Shown: piece by piece, positions 35,601 through 41,981 of the stretch
Position numbering within the stretch: the first letter of the stretch is position 1
Layout: every line of letters starts with the position of its first letter
From: Symsagittifera roscoffensis
Lineage: Eukaryota > Xenacoelomorpha > Acoela > Convolutidae
DNA length: 64,000 nt
Reading direction: 5' to 3'
Assembly: GCF_963678635.1 (NCBI RefSeq)
Contig: NC_087062.1
Location: 11,326,670 to 11,390,669, forward strand
Program-made: the position numbers and the translations under genes
Notes under the pieces: generated by a model
The model's input: only the letters and a program-made list of their open reading frames with translations
Database searches by the model: none
Told to the model about the DNA's origin: nothing

Positions 35601-36534
35601 GACGTGTATGATTGCTCAACCTTCACGGGTGAATCAAGGTCTCCACCAAAGACAAACACAGACCCACTTTCGACACCAGTGTCCAAAAATCCGATACAAA
35701 ATGGGAACATAATCGAGTTTGAATGCGACTCGGGCTTCGAAATTGTAGACAGTGCCGATATCAGTTCGAGTTACTCCGACTATTTGACATGTTTCAACCA
35801 GGCATCCGCGAATGCATCCTCAGCTCTCGGTTGTTCGCTTTCATGGGACGACTTTGCAGATGTCAAGTTTTGTCCACTGTGTAGAAATTTTCTCGAAAGC
35901 ATTTTTTCCAAGGTAAGAAATATTGTATCTTGTATGTACGATGAATGTTATCGGTCTTCTTTGAGCTTTAATACATTTTGACTGGGTTTTTCAAAGTAGG
36001 TTAATGTACTTCAATGAATATTGAAAGTAAATATTTAGATATTACGATGCGTTATGCTTTCGACTGTTCAGAAAATTGAAGAAAAGAATGTTTCATGCAA
36101 AATGTTGCGTATGTTTGTATCTCAAGCAGAATAAATTTATTTTATATTATTTAAATTCAATTTTGACACTGAATATTTAAGGCCTATAATGTGAGAAAAA
36201 TATGTATCCCCTTCAAAAATAATCATAATGAAAACTTGTCTTGGTTATTTGCGCTTAATTTATCATGTGATTGTAGGTGCATTGCATATCATGTGGCAGA
36301 GTGTTTTGTGGTGAACTTTCCTGCATAGAGTATAGAAAAGTGAACTCAGTGCTCTACTCGCAGAGAAAGGCCCCCATTTGCAGGATATGTATTGATGCTT
36401 CCCAGAGGACTCTGGAACCAAACAACTTCGAGATCTCTGTCAATGAGCAAAGTGGGGGAGACAAGAGTTCTACGTCATCTTTAATGAATGCGTCAATCAG
36501 CTCTCAAAACCTCATCCAGTTTCCGCTGGAATAA
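17640..36534 (+). CDS. Myotubularin-related phosphatase, MTMR6/7/8-like, with C-terminal FYVE-type finger (15 exons, 822 aa)
   Basis: The coding exons are 17640-17663, 17737-17788, 19696-19817, 20155-20317, 20525-20778, 21618-21743, 21889-22038, 23227-23359, 26594-26835, 29830-30080, 30484-30648, 32586-32706, 35324-35420, 35602-35912 and 36277-36534. They total 2,469 nt and every junction keeps frame. The protein has a PH-GRAM domain (about 1-125), a myotubularin phosphatase domain (about 126-510) with the active-site loop HCSDGWDRTSQVC (catalytic Cys393, Arg399), a coiled coil (about 575-610), a low-complexity acidic linker and a Cys-rich FYVE-type finger (724-775). Family members remove the 3-phosphate from PI3P and PI(3,5)P2 on endosomal membranes. 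The start MDNIKVPK and the exon layout match the MTMR6/7/8 group, whose vertebrate members lack a FYVE finger. An antisense FoxQ2 gene lies in intron 8. Confidence 0.93.
17737..17788 (+). CDS. Myotubularin exon 2
   Basis: Acceptor aaatttag, donor gtaatc, exit phase 1. Encodes VDGVTLCSRSSGREEMR, the first strands of the PH-GRAM domain. Confidence 0.8.
18120..18195 (+). repeat. tRNA-like remnant, probably SINE-derived
   Basis: tcagaggtaacgcgg resembles a tRNA D-arm/A box, and cgggttctagtcccg is a perfect 4-bp T-arm with a B-box loop. The acceptor stem does not pair, so I do not call a functional tRNA. Confidence 0.35.
18909..19489. mobile_element. MITE with ~42-bp terminal inverted repeats
   Basis: 18910-18952 (starting gttgcaaaaagttcggacag) is repeated inverted at 19446-19488 with about one mismatch. 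The enclosed 0.58 kb has no coding capacity. Another inner inverted pair (gagcaaaactcg near 19158 and cgagttttgct near 19280) flanks a C-rich tract (19184-19207). Outside the arms ggaatataatta and ataattcc may be part of the repeat or the target site. No superfamily is assigned. Confidence 0.75.
19696..19817 (+). CDS. Myotubularin exon 3
   Basis: Acceptor ttgtttag, entry phase 1, donor gttagg, exit phase 0. Encodes VLSITVTHLIFMEVPELSE and an insertion rich in Asn, Ser and Thr, then PPKELM. The first part is the conserved G-x-L-x-x-T-x-T-H-L-x-F strand of PH-GRAM. A longer open frame starting inside this exon and running to 19982 is read-through into the intron and shows a spurious membrane helix. 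Confidence 0.8.
20155..20317 (+). CDS. Myotubularin exon 4
   Basis: Acceptor tctgtttag, donor gttagt, exit phase 1. Encodes ISVSLIGKVERMTAV, KVIISTKHFRVYEF and SLQSLATP, the second half of PH-GRAM. Confidence 0.9.
20525..20778 (+). CDS. Myotubularin exon 5
   Basis: Acceptor gtttcag, donor gtcggt, entry phase 1, exit phase 0. Encodes KVTDLFAFHYKQED through EFKRMGVHESQNWKL and NKRYQ. The E-x-x-R-M-G motif is typical at the start of the phosphatase domain. Confidence 0.9.
20990..21300 (+). repeat. Intronic repeat family, copy 1
   Basis: Shares ordered blocks with 31630-31945, 33060-33500 and 34100-34330: aaaaacgtgatcgac, attttcag(a/c)..tctcaatggaataaa, ttgatccagttctcaa, then aactttatcaaaaaaa. 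A 5' block (cagactcttttatagatcgtgatgat) is also found at 28150-28190. Confidence 0.6.
21410..21475 (+). repeat. tRNA-like remnant in intron 5
   Basis: gcggtaggctgcggtatcag resembles a D-arm, and gcagattcgaatcctac resembles a T-arm with B box. The overall cloverleaf is imperfect, so this is a probable tRNA-derived SINE head. Confidence 0.35.
21618..21743 (+). CDS. Myotubularin exon 6
   Basis: Acceptor atgctttag, donor gtttgt, phase 0 at both ends. Encodes LADTYPSVLVFPYN and AKFRSRGRLPVLTYL, the conserved T-Y-P and F-R-S-[RK]-G-R-x-P-V-L motifs. Confidence 0.92.
21889..22038 (+). CDS. Myotubularin exon 7
   Basis: Acceptor gttgttag, donor gtaatg, phase 0 at both ends. Encodes AAICRSSQPLVGM and LFILDTRPK, both hallmark myotubularin motifs. 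Confidence 0.93.
22039..23226 (+). other. Intron 7
   Basis: Mostly one dispersed repeat (22296-22917) and AT-rich sequence. Confidence 0.6.
22296..22917 (+). repeat. Dispersed repeat with terminal hairpin, copy 1
   Basis: Shares with 23519-24187 the blocks ttgttccgactttcga, cggaatattt(a/g)tgctcg, gatcattttttgtaaa and ggcca, and an identical end. That end is a perfect stem (cagggctttgccctg, 22876-22890) followed by cgagcagtcttgtt (22896-22909). A hairpin a few bases from the end recalls Helitron-type termini, but no CTRR end is evident. Confidence 0.65.
23227..23359 (+). CDS. Myotubularin exon 8
   Basis: Acceptor atcttag, donor gttagt, exit phase 1. Encodes VNAWANKMQGKGYETEEFY and ENVHVMRTSLSKITE; G-x-G-x-E and N-I/V-H-V-M-R are conserved in the family. 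Confidence 0.92.
23519..24187 (+). repeat. Dispersed repeat with terminal hairpin, copy 2
   Basis: Same family as 22296-22917. The hairpin cagggcttcgccctg is at 24154-24168 and the end cgagcagtcttgtt at 24172-24185. The two copies flank exon 8 in the same orientation. Confidence 0.65.
24393..24398 (-). terminator. AATAAA polyadenylation signal of the forkhead gene
   Basis: On the minus strand AATAAA begins directly after the TAA stop codon (24399-24401). A cleavage site would lie within about 30 bp, giving a very short 3' UTR. In such AT-rich DNA this could be coincidence. Confidence 0.4.
24399..25394 (-). CDS. FoxQ2: Forkhead transcription factor, FoxQ2-type
   Basis: A 331-codon intronless frame. 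The forkhead DNA-binding domain spans about residues 136-240, opening with KPSSSYIALIGMAI. It includes the recognition helix NSWRNSVRHNLSFNEFF (about 178-194), then GRSSDGKGYYWSIHPAN and the FoxQ2-typical E-D-F-x-x-G-x-[FY]-x-R-R wing (216-226). Near the N-terminus FSIDSIL (11-17) fits the EH1 F-x-I-x-x-I-L motif, which recruits Groucho co-repressors and is known from FoxQ2 proteins. The C-terminus is rich in Gln, Asn and Pro. The usual K-P-P-Y start is K-P-S-S-S-Y here. FoxQ2 acts in anterior/apical and neural patterning of many invertebrates. The gene lies antisense inside intron 8 of the myotubularin gene. Subfamily assignment is from motifs only. Confidence 0.88.
   Translation of the reverse strand: MPKRPARFLSFSIDSILDKNTDQSKTKLHKLCTEPETSYQSSHSNQADKTHTFQKLFIDTSDEKEIHVPNRKNTNSLHLKNSFNLSENNQQLLVFADNKTKPEVQELKLTPQFEISDTTASNSLDEEKQNSETSKPSSSYIALIGMAIASSKTQKLLLYQIYDYITHHFAYYRNRSDNSWRNSVRHNLSFNEFFVKSGRSSDGKGYYWSIHPANLEDFKQGNFSRRYAINKIRQFMVQKGQEMNAQTTANQQLHQPLPIKTQFNDHSIPDYFTNVPSNNNLGQFIPRQPQPVNTANRDNVVIPWSCFNMQSYDLRTNQFQQFQVFQPHQFN
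25431..25490 (-). repeat. 30-bp direct duplication upstream of the forkhead start codon
   Basis: Two adjacent copies of a 30-bp unit, ttgtcaaaaaagaaag followed by an A-rich stretch and ataagatc, differ at two positions. They lie 37-96 bp upstream of the ATG, in the probable 5' UTR or promoter. Confidence 0.8.
25491..26593. other. Rest of intron 8, upstream region of the forkhead gene
   Basis: No coding sequence was recognised. It must include the forkhead promoter. A TTTAAATA box on the minus strand near 25794-25801 is a weak TATA-like candidate about 400 bp upstream of the ATG. Confidence 0.3.
26594..26835 (+). CDS. Myotubularin exon 9 (active site)
   Basis: Acceptor tgtggtag, donor gtaaga, entry phase 1, exit phase 0. 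Encodes the SGWLKHIRAILEASVRV helix and the P-loop HCSDGWDRTSQVC, then DPHYRTFNGLI. All C-x5-R residues needed for catalysis are present (Cys393, Asp395, Asp398, Arg399), so the phosphatase should be active rather than a pseudophosphatase. Confidence 0.95.
27630..28010 (+). mobile_element. tRNA-derived SINE-like element
   Basis: tggccgagtggataag (27643-27658) fits an A box and ttgttcgaatcccac a B box, at normal tRNA spacing. The acceptor stem does not pair. A GC-richer body without tRNA similarity follows (to about 28005), ending in a poly-T/A run. This is the layout of a tRNA-derived SINE. The open frames over it on both strands are incidental. Confidence 0.55.
28330..29560. repeat. Relics of the ~100-bp repeat
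   Basis: Stretches such as caaagtttcattgcttgatagcttgctt (28450) and tttgcgaac(a/c)aa(t/a)tc (29279, 29528) repeat the vocabulary of the 300-1530 field. They are interspersed with unrelated sequence. Confidence 0.4.
29830..30080 (+). CDS. Myotubularin exon 10
   Basis: Acceptor gtttgtag, donor gtgagt, exit phase 2. Encodes ALIEKDWLAFGHKFVDRCG and EVSPIFTQFLDVIWQLMSQF, the most conserved post-loop region of myotubularins. Confidence 0.95.
30081..30483 (+). other. Intron 10
   Basis: 403 bp of AT-rich sequence. Nothing recognised. Confidence 0.6.
30484..30648 (+). CDS. Myotubularin exon 11
   Basis: Acceptor tttctag, donor gtattc, entry and exit phase 2. Encodes LRDLTKSLWTHLSENHRFF and NPFYSPEEDLITP, the end of the phosphatase fold (S-L-W; N-P-x-Y). 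Confidence 0.92.
30831..31564. mobile_element. Tc1/mariner-type MITE with ~325-bp terminal inverted repeats
   Basis: Both ends read TACAGTGCTGATTTAAATTA (inverted at the right end), i.e. a TA target duplication plus CAGTG, the Tc1/mariner signature. The arms (about 30831-31150 and 31240-31564) are inverted copies at roughly 85-90% identity by eye. The short centre has no transposase. The frame at 30936-31172 lies within the left arm and is incidental. Confidence 0.85.
31630..31945 (+). repeat. Intronic repeat family, copy 2
   Basis: Blocks aaaaaacgtgaacgattt, attttcagcggaacaaaa, ttgatccagttttctcaag, attcaaagagcttaaagggc and caactgtcatttggctatg occur in the same order as in the copies at 20990, 33060 and 34100. 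Confidence 0.65.
32586..32706 (+). CDS. Myotubularin exon 12
   Basis: Acceptor tgtttcag, donor gtactg, entry phase 2, exit phase 0. Encodes LWTKMYNPWE then VYLEAVTSKLNQHNFYL and HVKMLQK, the W-x-x-x-Y motif followed by the start of the coiled coil. Confidence 0.88.
33060..33500 (+). repeat. Intronic repeat family, copy 3
   Basis: Shares the gagtactcttatataggtcttg.tgat 5' block with 30720-30760, and ttcggttaatgtgataaaa, attcaaagagcttaaagggtatct and caactgtcttttggctatg with the other copies. Confidence 0.65.
34100..34330 (+). repeat. Intronic repeat family, copy 4
   Basis: A shorter, more diverged copy with ggtttctcagcggaatata, tattgatccgtt and gggttaattgtc, preceded by two gcttcgcctctgtgt motifs. 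Confidence 0.5.
35324..35420 (+). CDS. Myotubularin exon 13
   Basis: Acceptor gtgtttag, donor gtcagt, exit phase 1. Encodes QVTELGKVCSMDGPFD and EMLFKDLGIQS. A stronger-looking donor (gtatgt at 35345) would give a 21-nt exon but breaks the phase with exon 14, so the longer form is preferred. Confidence 0.8.
35602..35912 (+). CDS. Myotubularin exon 14
   Basis: Acceptor tttgcag, donor gtaaga, entry phase 1, exit phase 0. Encodes a Ser/Thr/Pro-rich linker (SRSPPKTNTDPLSTP), an acidic Ser-rich part, then WDDFADVKFCPLCRNF, the first Cys pair of the FYVE-type finger. Confidence 0.9.
35913..36276 (+). other. Intron 14
   Basis: 364 bp of AT-rich sequence that splits the finger between its first and second Cys pairs. 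Nothing else recognised. Confidence 0.6.
36277..36534 (+). CDS. Myotubularin exon 15 (rest of FYVE-type finger and stop)
   Basis: Acceptor gattgtag, phase 0, ends with TAA. Encodes VHCISCGRVFCGELSCIEY and APICRICIDA, then a Ser/Asn-rich tail. All eight zinc-binding Cys are present (724, 727, 740, 743, 748, 753, 772, 775). The basic R-[RK]-H-H-C-R patch that binds PI3P reads S-K-V-H-C-I. Confidence 0.92.
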   Translation: MHCISCGRVFCGELSCIEYRKVNSVLYSQRKAPICRICIDASQRTLEPNNFEISVNEQSGGDKSSTSSLMNASISSQNLIQFPLE

Positions 36535-36535
36535 A
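36530..36535 (+). terminator. AATAAA overlapping the myotubularin stop codon
   Basis: The TAA stop at 36532-36534 lies inside an AATAAA hexamer. If used, the 3' UTR is only tens of bases long and ends before the repeat block that starts at 36628. Confidence 0.4.
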
Positions 36536-39500
36536 TTAATATCAATTAAATTAAATGAAAATATTTTGACAAGCGAAGCGTAGTTACGAATTTCTGGTCG
36601 AATGGTAGTAGTGTCATTATCAGAGTCTATGGGGATCTCCTCGGAATAAGATTTCAATGCAATGGGCAAAGAATAATTATTGCGGCATAGAAAAAAATCT
36701 AGTAAAATATTTTCCAGATTTGGTTTAGTCTTCTCTTTAATATGTAGATGAAGGTGCAGAAATCACTGAAGGTTTCCGTAAGTTTTCCTTCGCTTGTGTA
36801 TTCAAATTGACTGTAATCGCCTTTAGTTGTTTTTCTGGTTACCCATATTTATTACTTATATTTGCTGTGAAAACTCAATTTTTAGCTGCAATTCTTCTTT
36901 TTTATAAGATTAGTCGATTTGGGTAATCATAATCGCAGCTTGGACAGGATTCTAATTGCTATTATAAGGAACTTTCATAACTTGCGATTAAATTCCGCAG
37001 TGGTGCTCTGCTTAGTGCTAGTTTTCTTATCCAGTTCAAATTTGGCAAAAAAACTGATGGTTAGATTAATTTTAGTTCGGACAGCATGGCAAGTTTGGTA
37101 CTTAACTAATATAGCTACTCTGTTCCAGCAGAAAAGACCATAGAACCAATTTACGCCACCGAAATTTTTCATGTTTTTATTTCCAATAATAAGCCTAAAG
37201 TGATGGATGGGGGTTAACTCATAAATATCAACATTGAGTTATGTCAAAAACAGTAAAATGAAAAACCACTTACAGATAGATTGATGTCAAACTTCCAAAA
37301 ATACCAGAAGCAACAAAAGGGTTAAATTAGGGGTGTTGCCTTTTCCCGGTTAATTTTGGGTAGACCTCCAAAAATAGGTGGAGAAAATATTCGATTTTTG
37401 CCCCTCTCCGGAATAACTTCGGGAACTTCCTCCAAAAAACGGGACCAGTTTGGGGGCCTATTTAGGGTATTTTCTGAGTAGAGGGCATATCATAATCGAG
37501 TTTGATAATAGCGTCTTAGAAATTGACTCGAGCAGGATAACAGATATACAGGTTACCAAGTATAGGTAAATGGAAGATGAGCATACTTTAGTGAACGTTT
37601 CAGCTATACCAAGGTTTGTCAAACCCTAAGCTCAAACTTAAACACAACCAGAAGTCCAACCCCGCAATAATTGTAATCAAACACTTAACAGGTTTTTACA
37701 ATGAGAAAATCCTTAAACCTGAACGTACATGCGAAATGGGAGACAGAGTAAGACGAGCCTATGCTGACTTTCCTTTTTGAAAATAGTATGGGCCTCAGTT
37801 TACCGATTTCTTTCTCACAGTGAAGAAAATTAATATTACCTTTCCACAGATCGTATAATAAAAAAAGACCTGGAGAGGAAGAATTATTTTTTTATCCAGA
37901 TAATTTCTTGGAGTTTATTTATTAGACTTTCTTAGAATTATTTTCAAGAAAAGAAGTATTCGTTTAAGAGAAAGAGCAGATAAAGTCAGAGAAAATTGAA
38001 CAGTCTGTTTGGGCGAAGAATTTAGAGAATCTGAAAAATGCAGAACGGCTCATCCGAAACAATTTTAGTTTGGTTTTCTCTGCACTTGCTATTAGACTTC
38101 AGACTTCTTTTAATCTTTTATCTTCCTTTCTACCAGGAGGCAGACATTTGCATTTTTATTGGTTTTTGATATTGAAAAACCAATTTTTAGTTTAAATTGG
38201 AACTCGGAATATTTTCACCTGCCTTATTTACTTTAATATTCAGAGCGGCGGGGGATTCATCTGTTGTCGAAGTCAAAACAATAGGCACACTCCGCCTGAT
38301 TGGCGTTGTGGATAAATATTAAAATCCTCGGTTCATCGAGAGATAAGTTGATTTCATTATCTTTCTGGGTGGGTAGCCTCTCCACAACCTACGGAAATTT
38401 TCCTCCTCCTTTAGGTAACCCAACTTCCAGTGACAGAGAGGTTGGGTTCATGCGCCTTTTTCCATTTTTGATTTGGCTTTTGTGCAAAGACCTGAATCAT
38501 TCTGCCGGTTCTGGTAACGGGTCAGCACCCAAGCAATTCCAGTTTGAAACTGGGTCATACTTCATTTCCTAATATATAAAATGATTTTCTTTGTTTTACA
38601 CCGTTTTGGTAAGGTTGATTTAATGCACTAATTAGGCAACACCATTTATACAAAGGAGTTTTAAAAAAGATATGTAATAAGTTATAAAATATTGGAATAT
38701 TGGGCAATAATTAACTCCTAAATTTAGTTAAATATCCACTGACTCATCATGGGGTCCCCTTCTTTTGGTAAAAGGCACTAGAAAAAACCGGGGGAATTAT
38801 ACTTTTTCCAACCTTTTTGATATAGTTTTGAATCAAATTAAGTGGTATTGTTTGTGTTTTACTGAGTCCCACCACAAGAACGGACGATTTATGGCGTTTG
38901 ATAAGCCATAGTTTACAGAGTTTTCCTCTGTGGGTTTTGCGTTGTTTCTCATTGTAAAAAGGTTTTCAGAAAAAAAGAAACCAGTGTGACACGTAATTAG
39001 ATATATATAAGTTTAAAAGTAGAAACGTAGGCAAAAAAGTTGGATCTTAGCTATTGGAAAATTTACTTCCGAGGGTTAGAGAAGTCATATTTTATTTTGC
39101 AAAAGTGATAATTTGCTGTTAATGGCGGCAAGCATATACTGCGAAGTTTATGAAACGGGTGATTATCTGTTAAGTGCCGATTATTTGTTATATAAGTAGT
39201 TCGGGAACCGCCTTGTCTCTTTTGCCATTTCGTGGCATACATCGCAAGGTGAGTAATAGGAAAACGACAATGTGTAGACTAGTGTACGTCAGATGGGGTC
39301 GAGAGTTTTCCCGTATTGGCCGATGGTTTCCTCTACTACTTCGTCGCAGTCTTTAGAAACAAGATGGAGATGCTGGTGTGCCATGTTTTTAAGTTGTTTC
39401 TTGAAAGCTGTTTTGTGTATTACATAATCTTGGGTCGAATAACTCGGTTTTAGATAAATCTTGCAAACAGCATGAAGCAAATGATACAATAAGAGCCATA

Positions 39501-39690
39501 AATTTTTGATAAGTTCATCGACAAAGGAGGATGTCTATTTTGAGAAAAAGATAAAGAGGGATCCTTTGATCAGATGTTGGCCCAAAAGAAGATTTGGGCT
39601 CAGAATGGCAATTATTATAATAAAATGAATCATTGCCTTGATGGCAATATAGTAATTGCGCATTTATCACGTGGAAATGTTGACGCCATA

Positions 39691-39770
39691 GTGGACATGG
39701 AGATTTGTCCAACCGTAGTGGATAAGGAGATTTGTCCAACCGTAGTGGATAAGGAGATTTGTCCAACCTT
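39691..39770. repeat. 27-bp minisatellite, three units (block A copy 1)
   Basis: Units gtggataaggagatttgtcc plus aaccgta are repeated about three times. The same repeat is at 49168-49247 and 58647-58726 in the other A copies. The minus-strand frames that cross it encode a repeated L-D-K-S-P-Y-P-L-R peptide, which I regard as incidental. Confidence 0.9.
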
Positions 39771-40492
39771 GATTGGGACTTCATTTTTTGGTAGCAATGG
39801 ATGCAGATTTTGTGAAAAAGGCTGGTTTTGGTCATTTTCATGAAGATTTCTCATCTTCGATTTTCCTTTTCGTTCGAAGCAGAAGTGGCACTCGAATATC
39901 GTTTTCTTTTTATGTCAAATTTTTATTTAGAATGCGGGAATTTTCTTTTCTTATTGTTTTTATTTGGATTGGGATTTCCTCAACGTCACGAATGCTGTCG
40001 GAAAATTCCTAAAATTTTCTAATTTGTGAAGTATAGATTTTTCCCTTCTGCCTGTTATATAGTCGCTATGTAAAAAAGAAATTGTTTACAAAAGTAAGGG
40101 CCTGTTTCATCCTCCACCCAGATCATTTCATTGTATTGAACAAGTGGTTAATTCATGTAAAACAGCGTTTTTCTAAATGCAAAAGTTACGCCCATGAATA
40201 GAAAATTCAGATACCATATCACTTTTCATTTTGTTTCAGATGACAAATAAAATAATTAGAAGTGGTGCTTGCCTAACAAAAAATTAAATGCCAATAGTTT
40301 TTACATTTTTATATTACTAGTGTGCGGCTCGCCACTAAATAAAGTTTCAAAATGAATAATGAAGATAGAAACAAATTTGGGTTTTGAATCTCCCTAATGC
40401 GCTAAAATAAAAGTAAAATGAATATTTTTCAATAAAGTAAAATGTTTTTTTTTCTTAAATAGCAGCAAAAATGTTCAAACTACAGCTGATAT

Positions 40493-41065
40493 TTAATGTT
40501 TTTTCTTCGTTGAAACGTAGTAAAAAGTTGCAACCAGGTTTGTTTTTGAAACGTTACGTCGTTTAACCCAGGTTTTTTCAATTTTCTCAGAAGATATAAG
40601 TTTCTTTGTACTGAGAAACACTTTCCGGTATGATACTGCATTCAAATGTACTTTCGGAGATTTTGAGGTTGCACATAGGACAAGTTTTTCGTCAAACGCC
40701 TGCCAAACTAAATAAACAGGTTGTCCAAAGTATGGAACTATTTGTTGACATTTTGAATTTCGGCCTGGCCTAGTGGCCGCGTTGTTACCGTGCAATCATC
40801 GCGGGAAATTGGCACTGAAATAGGCACTTTCGAAATAACATTATGTTGCCATGTTTCCACCATACTTTTAAGCTTCAAGTAGGACTTCTCATGAAAAAAC
40901 GAATCATCATTTCCACCCAGCACTAGTACAACTAGACATTGTTGTCTTTACGAGATAGACTGAAGATGGTTATCTTTAAGCTGAGTGGCCAAAGAACGTA
41001 CAATTTGTTGATTCTGCCATTCACTGCTAGCTCCATGTGTTTCACATGGGAATCACCAATTTTCA
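40493..41065 (-). pseudogene. Decayed SGNH/GDSL-hydrolase frame in block A (copy 1)
   Basis: The minus strand shows, in order but in different frames: VMKIGDSHVKHMEL (block I, G-D-S; about 41050), then after a stop VVLVLGGNDDSFFHEK (block III, G-x-N-D; about 40900), then SKSPKVHLNAVSY (block V, H-L-N; about 40640). These are the catalytic blocks of SGNH hydrolases (nucleophile Ser, oxyanion Gly/Asn, His), broken by at least one stop and one frameshift. Equivalent relics sit in the other A copies. Such domains are carried by several retroelements, so A may derive in part from one. The frame is short for the family. Confidence 0.6.
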
Positions 41066-41799
41066 TCACCCTGAACATGAATATTGATGAACACTGTTCT
41101 CACTAGAAATCAAATGTAATTTGCGTATTTATGAACCTACTCTCTCAGATTTTCCATTCCGCCGACAGAAGGCACCCTTAAAAATTCCAAAGTATATGTT
41201 TTAATTACGAACTGGTACTTGCAAAAATTAAATTGACAAAACAAAAGCTTCAGATCAAATTATCGACCACAAAATACTCATTATTCAATATCTTATTTTC
41301 AACCTTTTTTAGAAATTAATTTAAAAACTAGTCATTTGAAATTTCGCTGTATCCTTACAATTTAAGTAATTTGGGTATTGTTTAATGTTTAAACATTACC
41401 CAAATTAGCTGGTAGGCAATTTTTTGTAAATTTGCACGCCTTGTAAATAAACAAGGTTATTCACCTTGGGTATTTCTTTGATTAAAAAGAAGAAATATCA
41501 TGAAAATCAATCAACAAAATTATAAGAAAAAGTGAAATCATTAGGCTAATCATTAGAATCCGTCATAAGTTGAAAGTCATAACGTTAGTAAAAATCAAAA
41601 CTTTGATAATAATCAGAATAACACAAAACACCTAATTTAGAGTTTTATATATTTAATTAATGTTGTTTGTTCTGCAAATCAGTCATAATCACAATTCAAA
41701 ATGAAAAAAATAAATATGTGATATATACACATTTGTATATTTGTTTTAAAATACGACTGTGATATATACACATTCATATTTCAAAACAAACATACATAC

Positions 41800-41945
41800 A
41801 ATCGGCCATACATACCTAAACCCTTCCATACATACATACATACATACATACATACATACATACATACACTGCCCATACATATATACTTACATATATACAC
41901 CCAGCCATACATACATTGTACATACATTGACACATACATACGTAC
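41800..41945. repeat. (CATA)n microsatellite, block A copy 1
   Basis: Tetranucleotide CATA/TACA runs with interruptions. The same tract is at 51275-51415 and 60754-60894. Copy 1 differs by atatacttacatatat versus atatacatacatatat. Confidence 0.9.
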
Positions 41946-41981
41946 AAACTTAATACTTACACCTCATCATAATCAGACCAA

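Larger units (their letters stand above)
36628..41981 (+). repeat. Duplicated block A, copy 1 (5,354 bp)
   Basis: Near-identical to 46104-51452 and 55583-60931, from tatggggatctcc to taatcagaccaa. By eye it differs from copy 2 at about ten sites (for example aatctagt/aatcgagt at 36700, a T-run near 40446, and gcacatagg/gcaaatagg near 40674). No intact gene was recognised in it. Small open frames occur at the same places in all three copies. It holds a decayed SGNH frame, a 27-bp minisatellite and a CATA microsatellite. A strong donor-like gtgagt at 39250 has no recognisable exon before it. Confidence 0.95.

Noticed and set aside
39515-39854. Repeat-containing small proteins in block A (both strands)
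   Set aside because: They are read-through of a 27-bp minisatellite. No start context, splice sites or domains support them.
41759-41953. Thr/His/Tyr-rich and Tyr/Val/Cys/Met-rich frames
   Set aside because: Translation of the CATA microsatellite.
36628-41981. Block A as a complete Helitron or LTR element
   Set aside because: No terminal repeats, target duplication, CTRR end or replicase/RT gene could be seen. The identity of A stays open.
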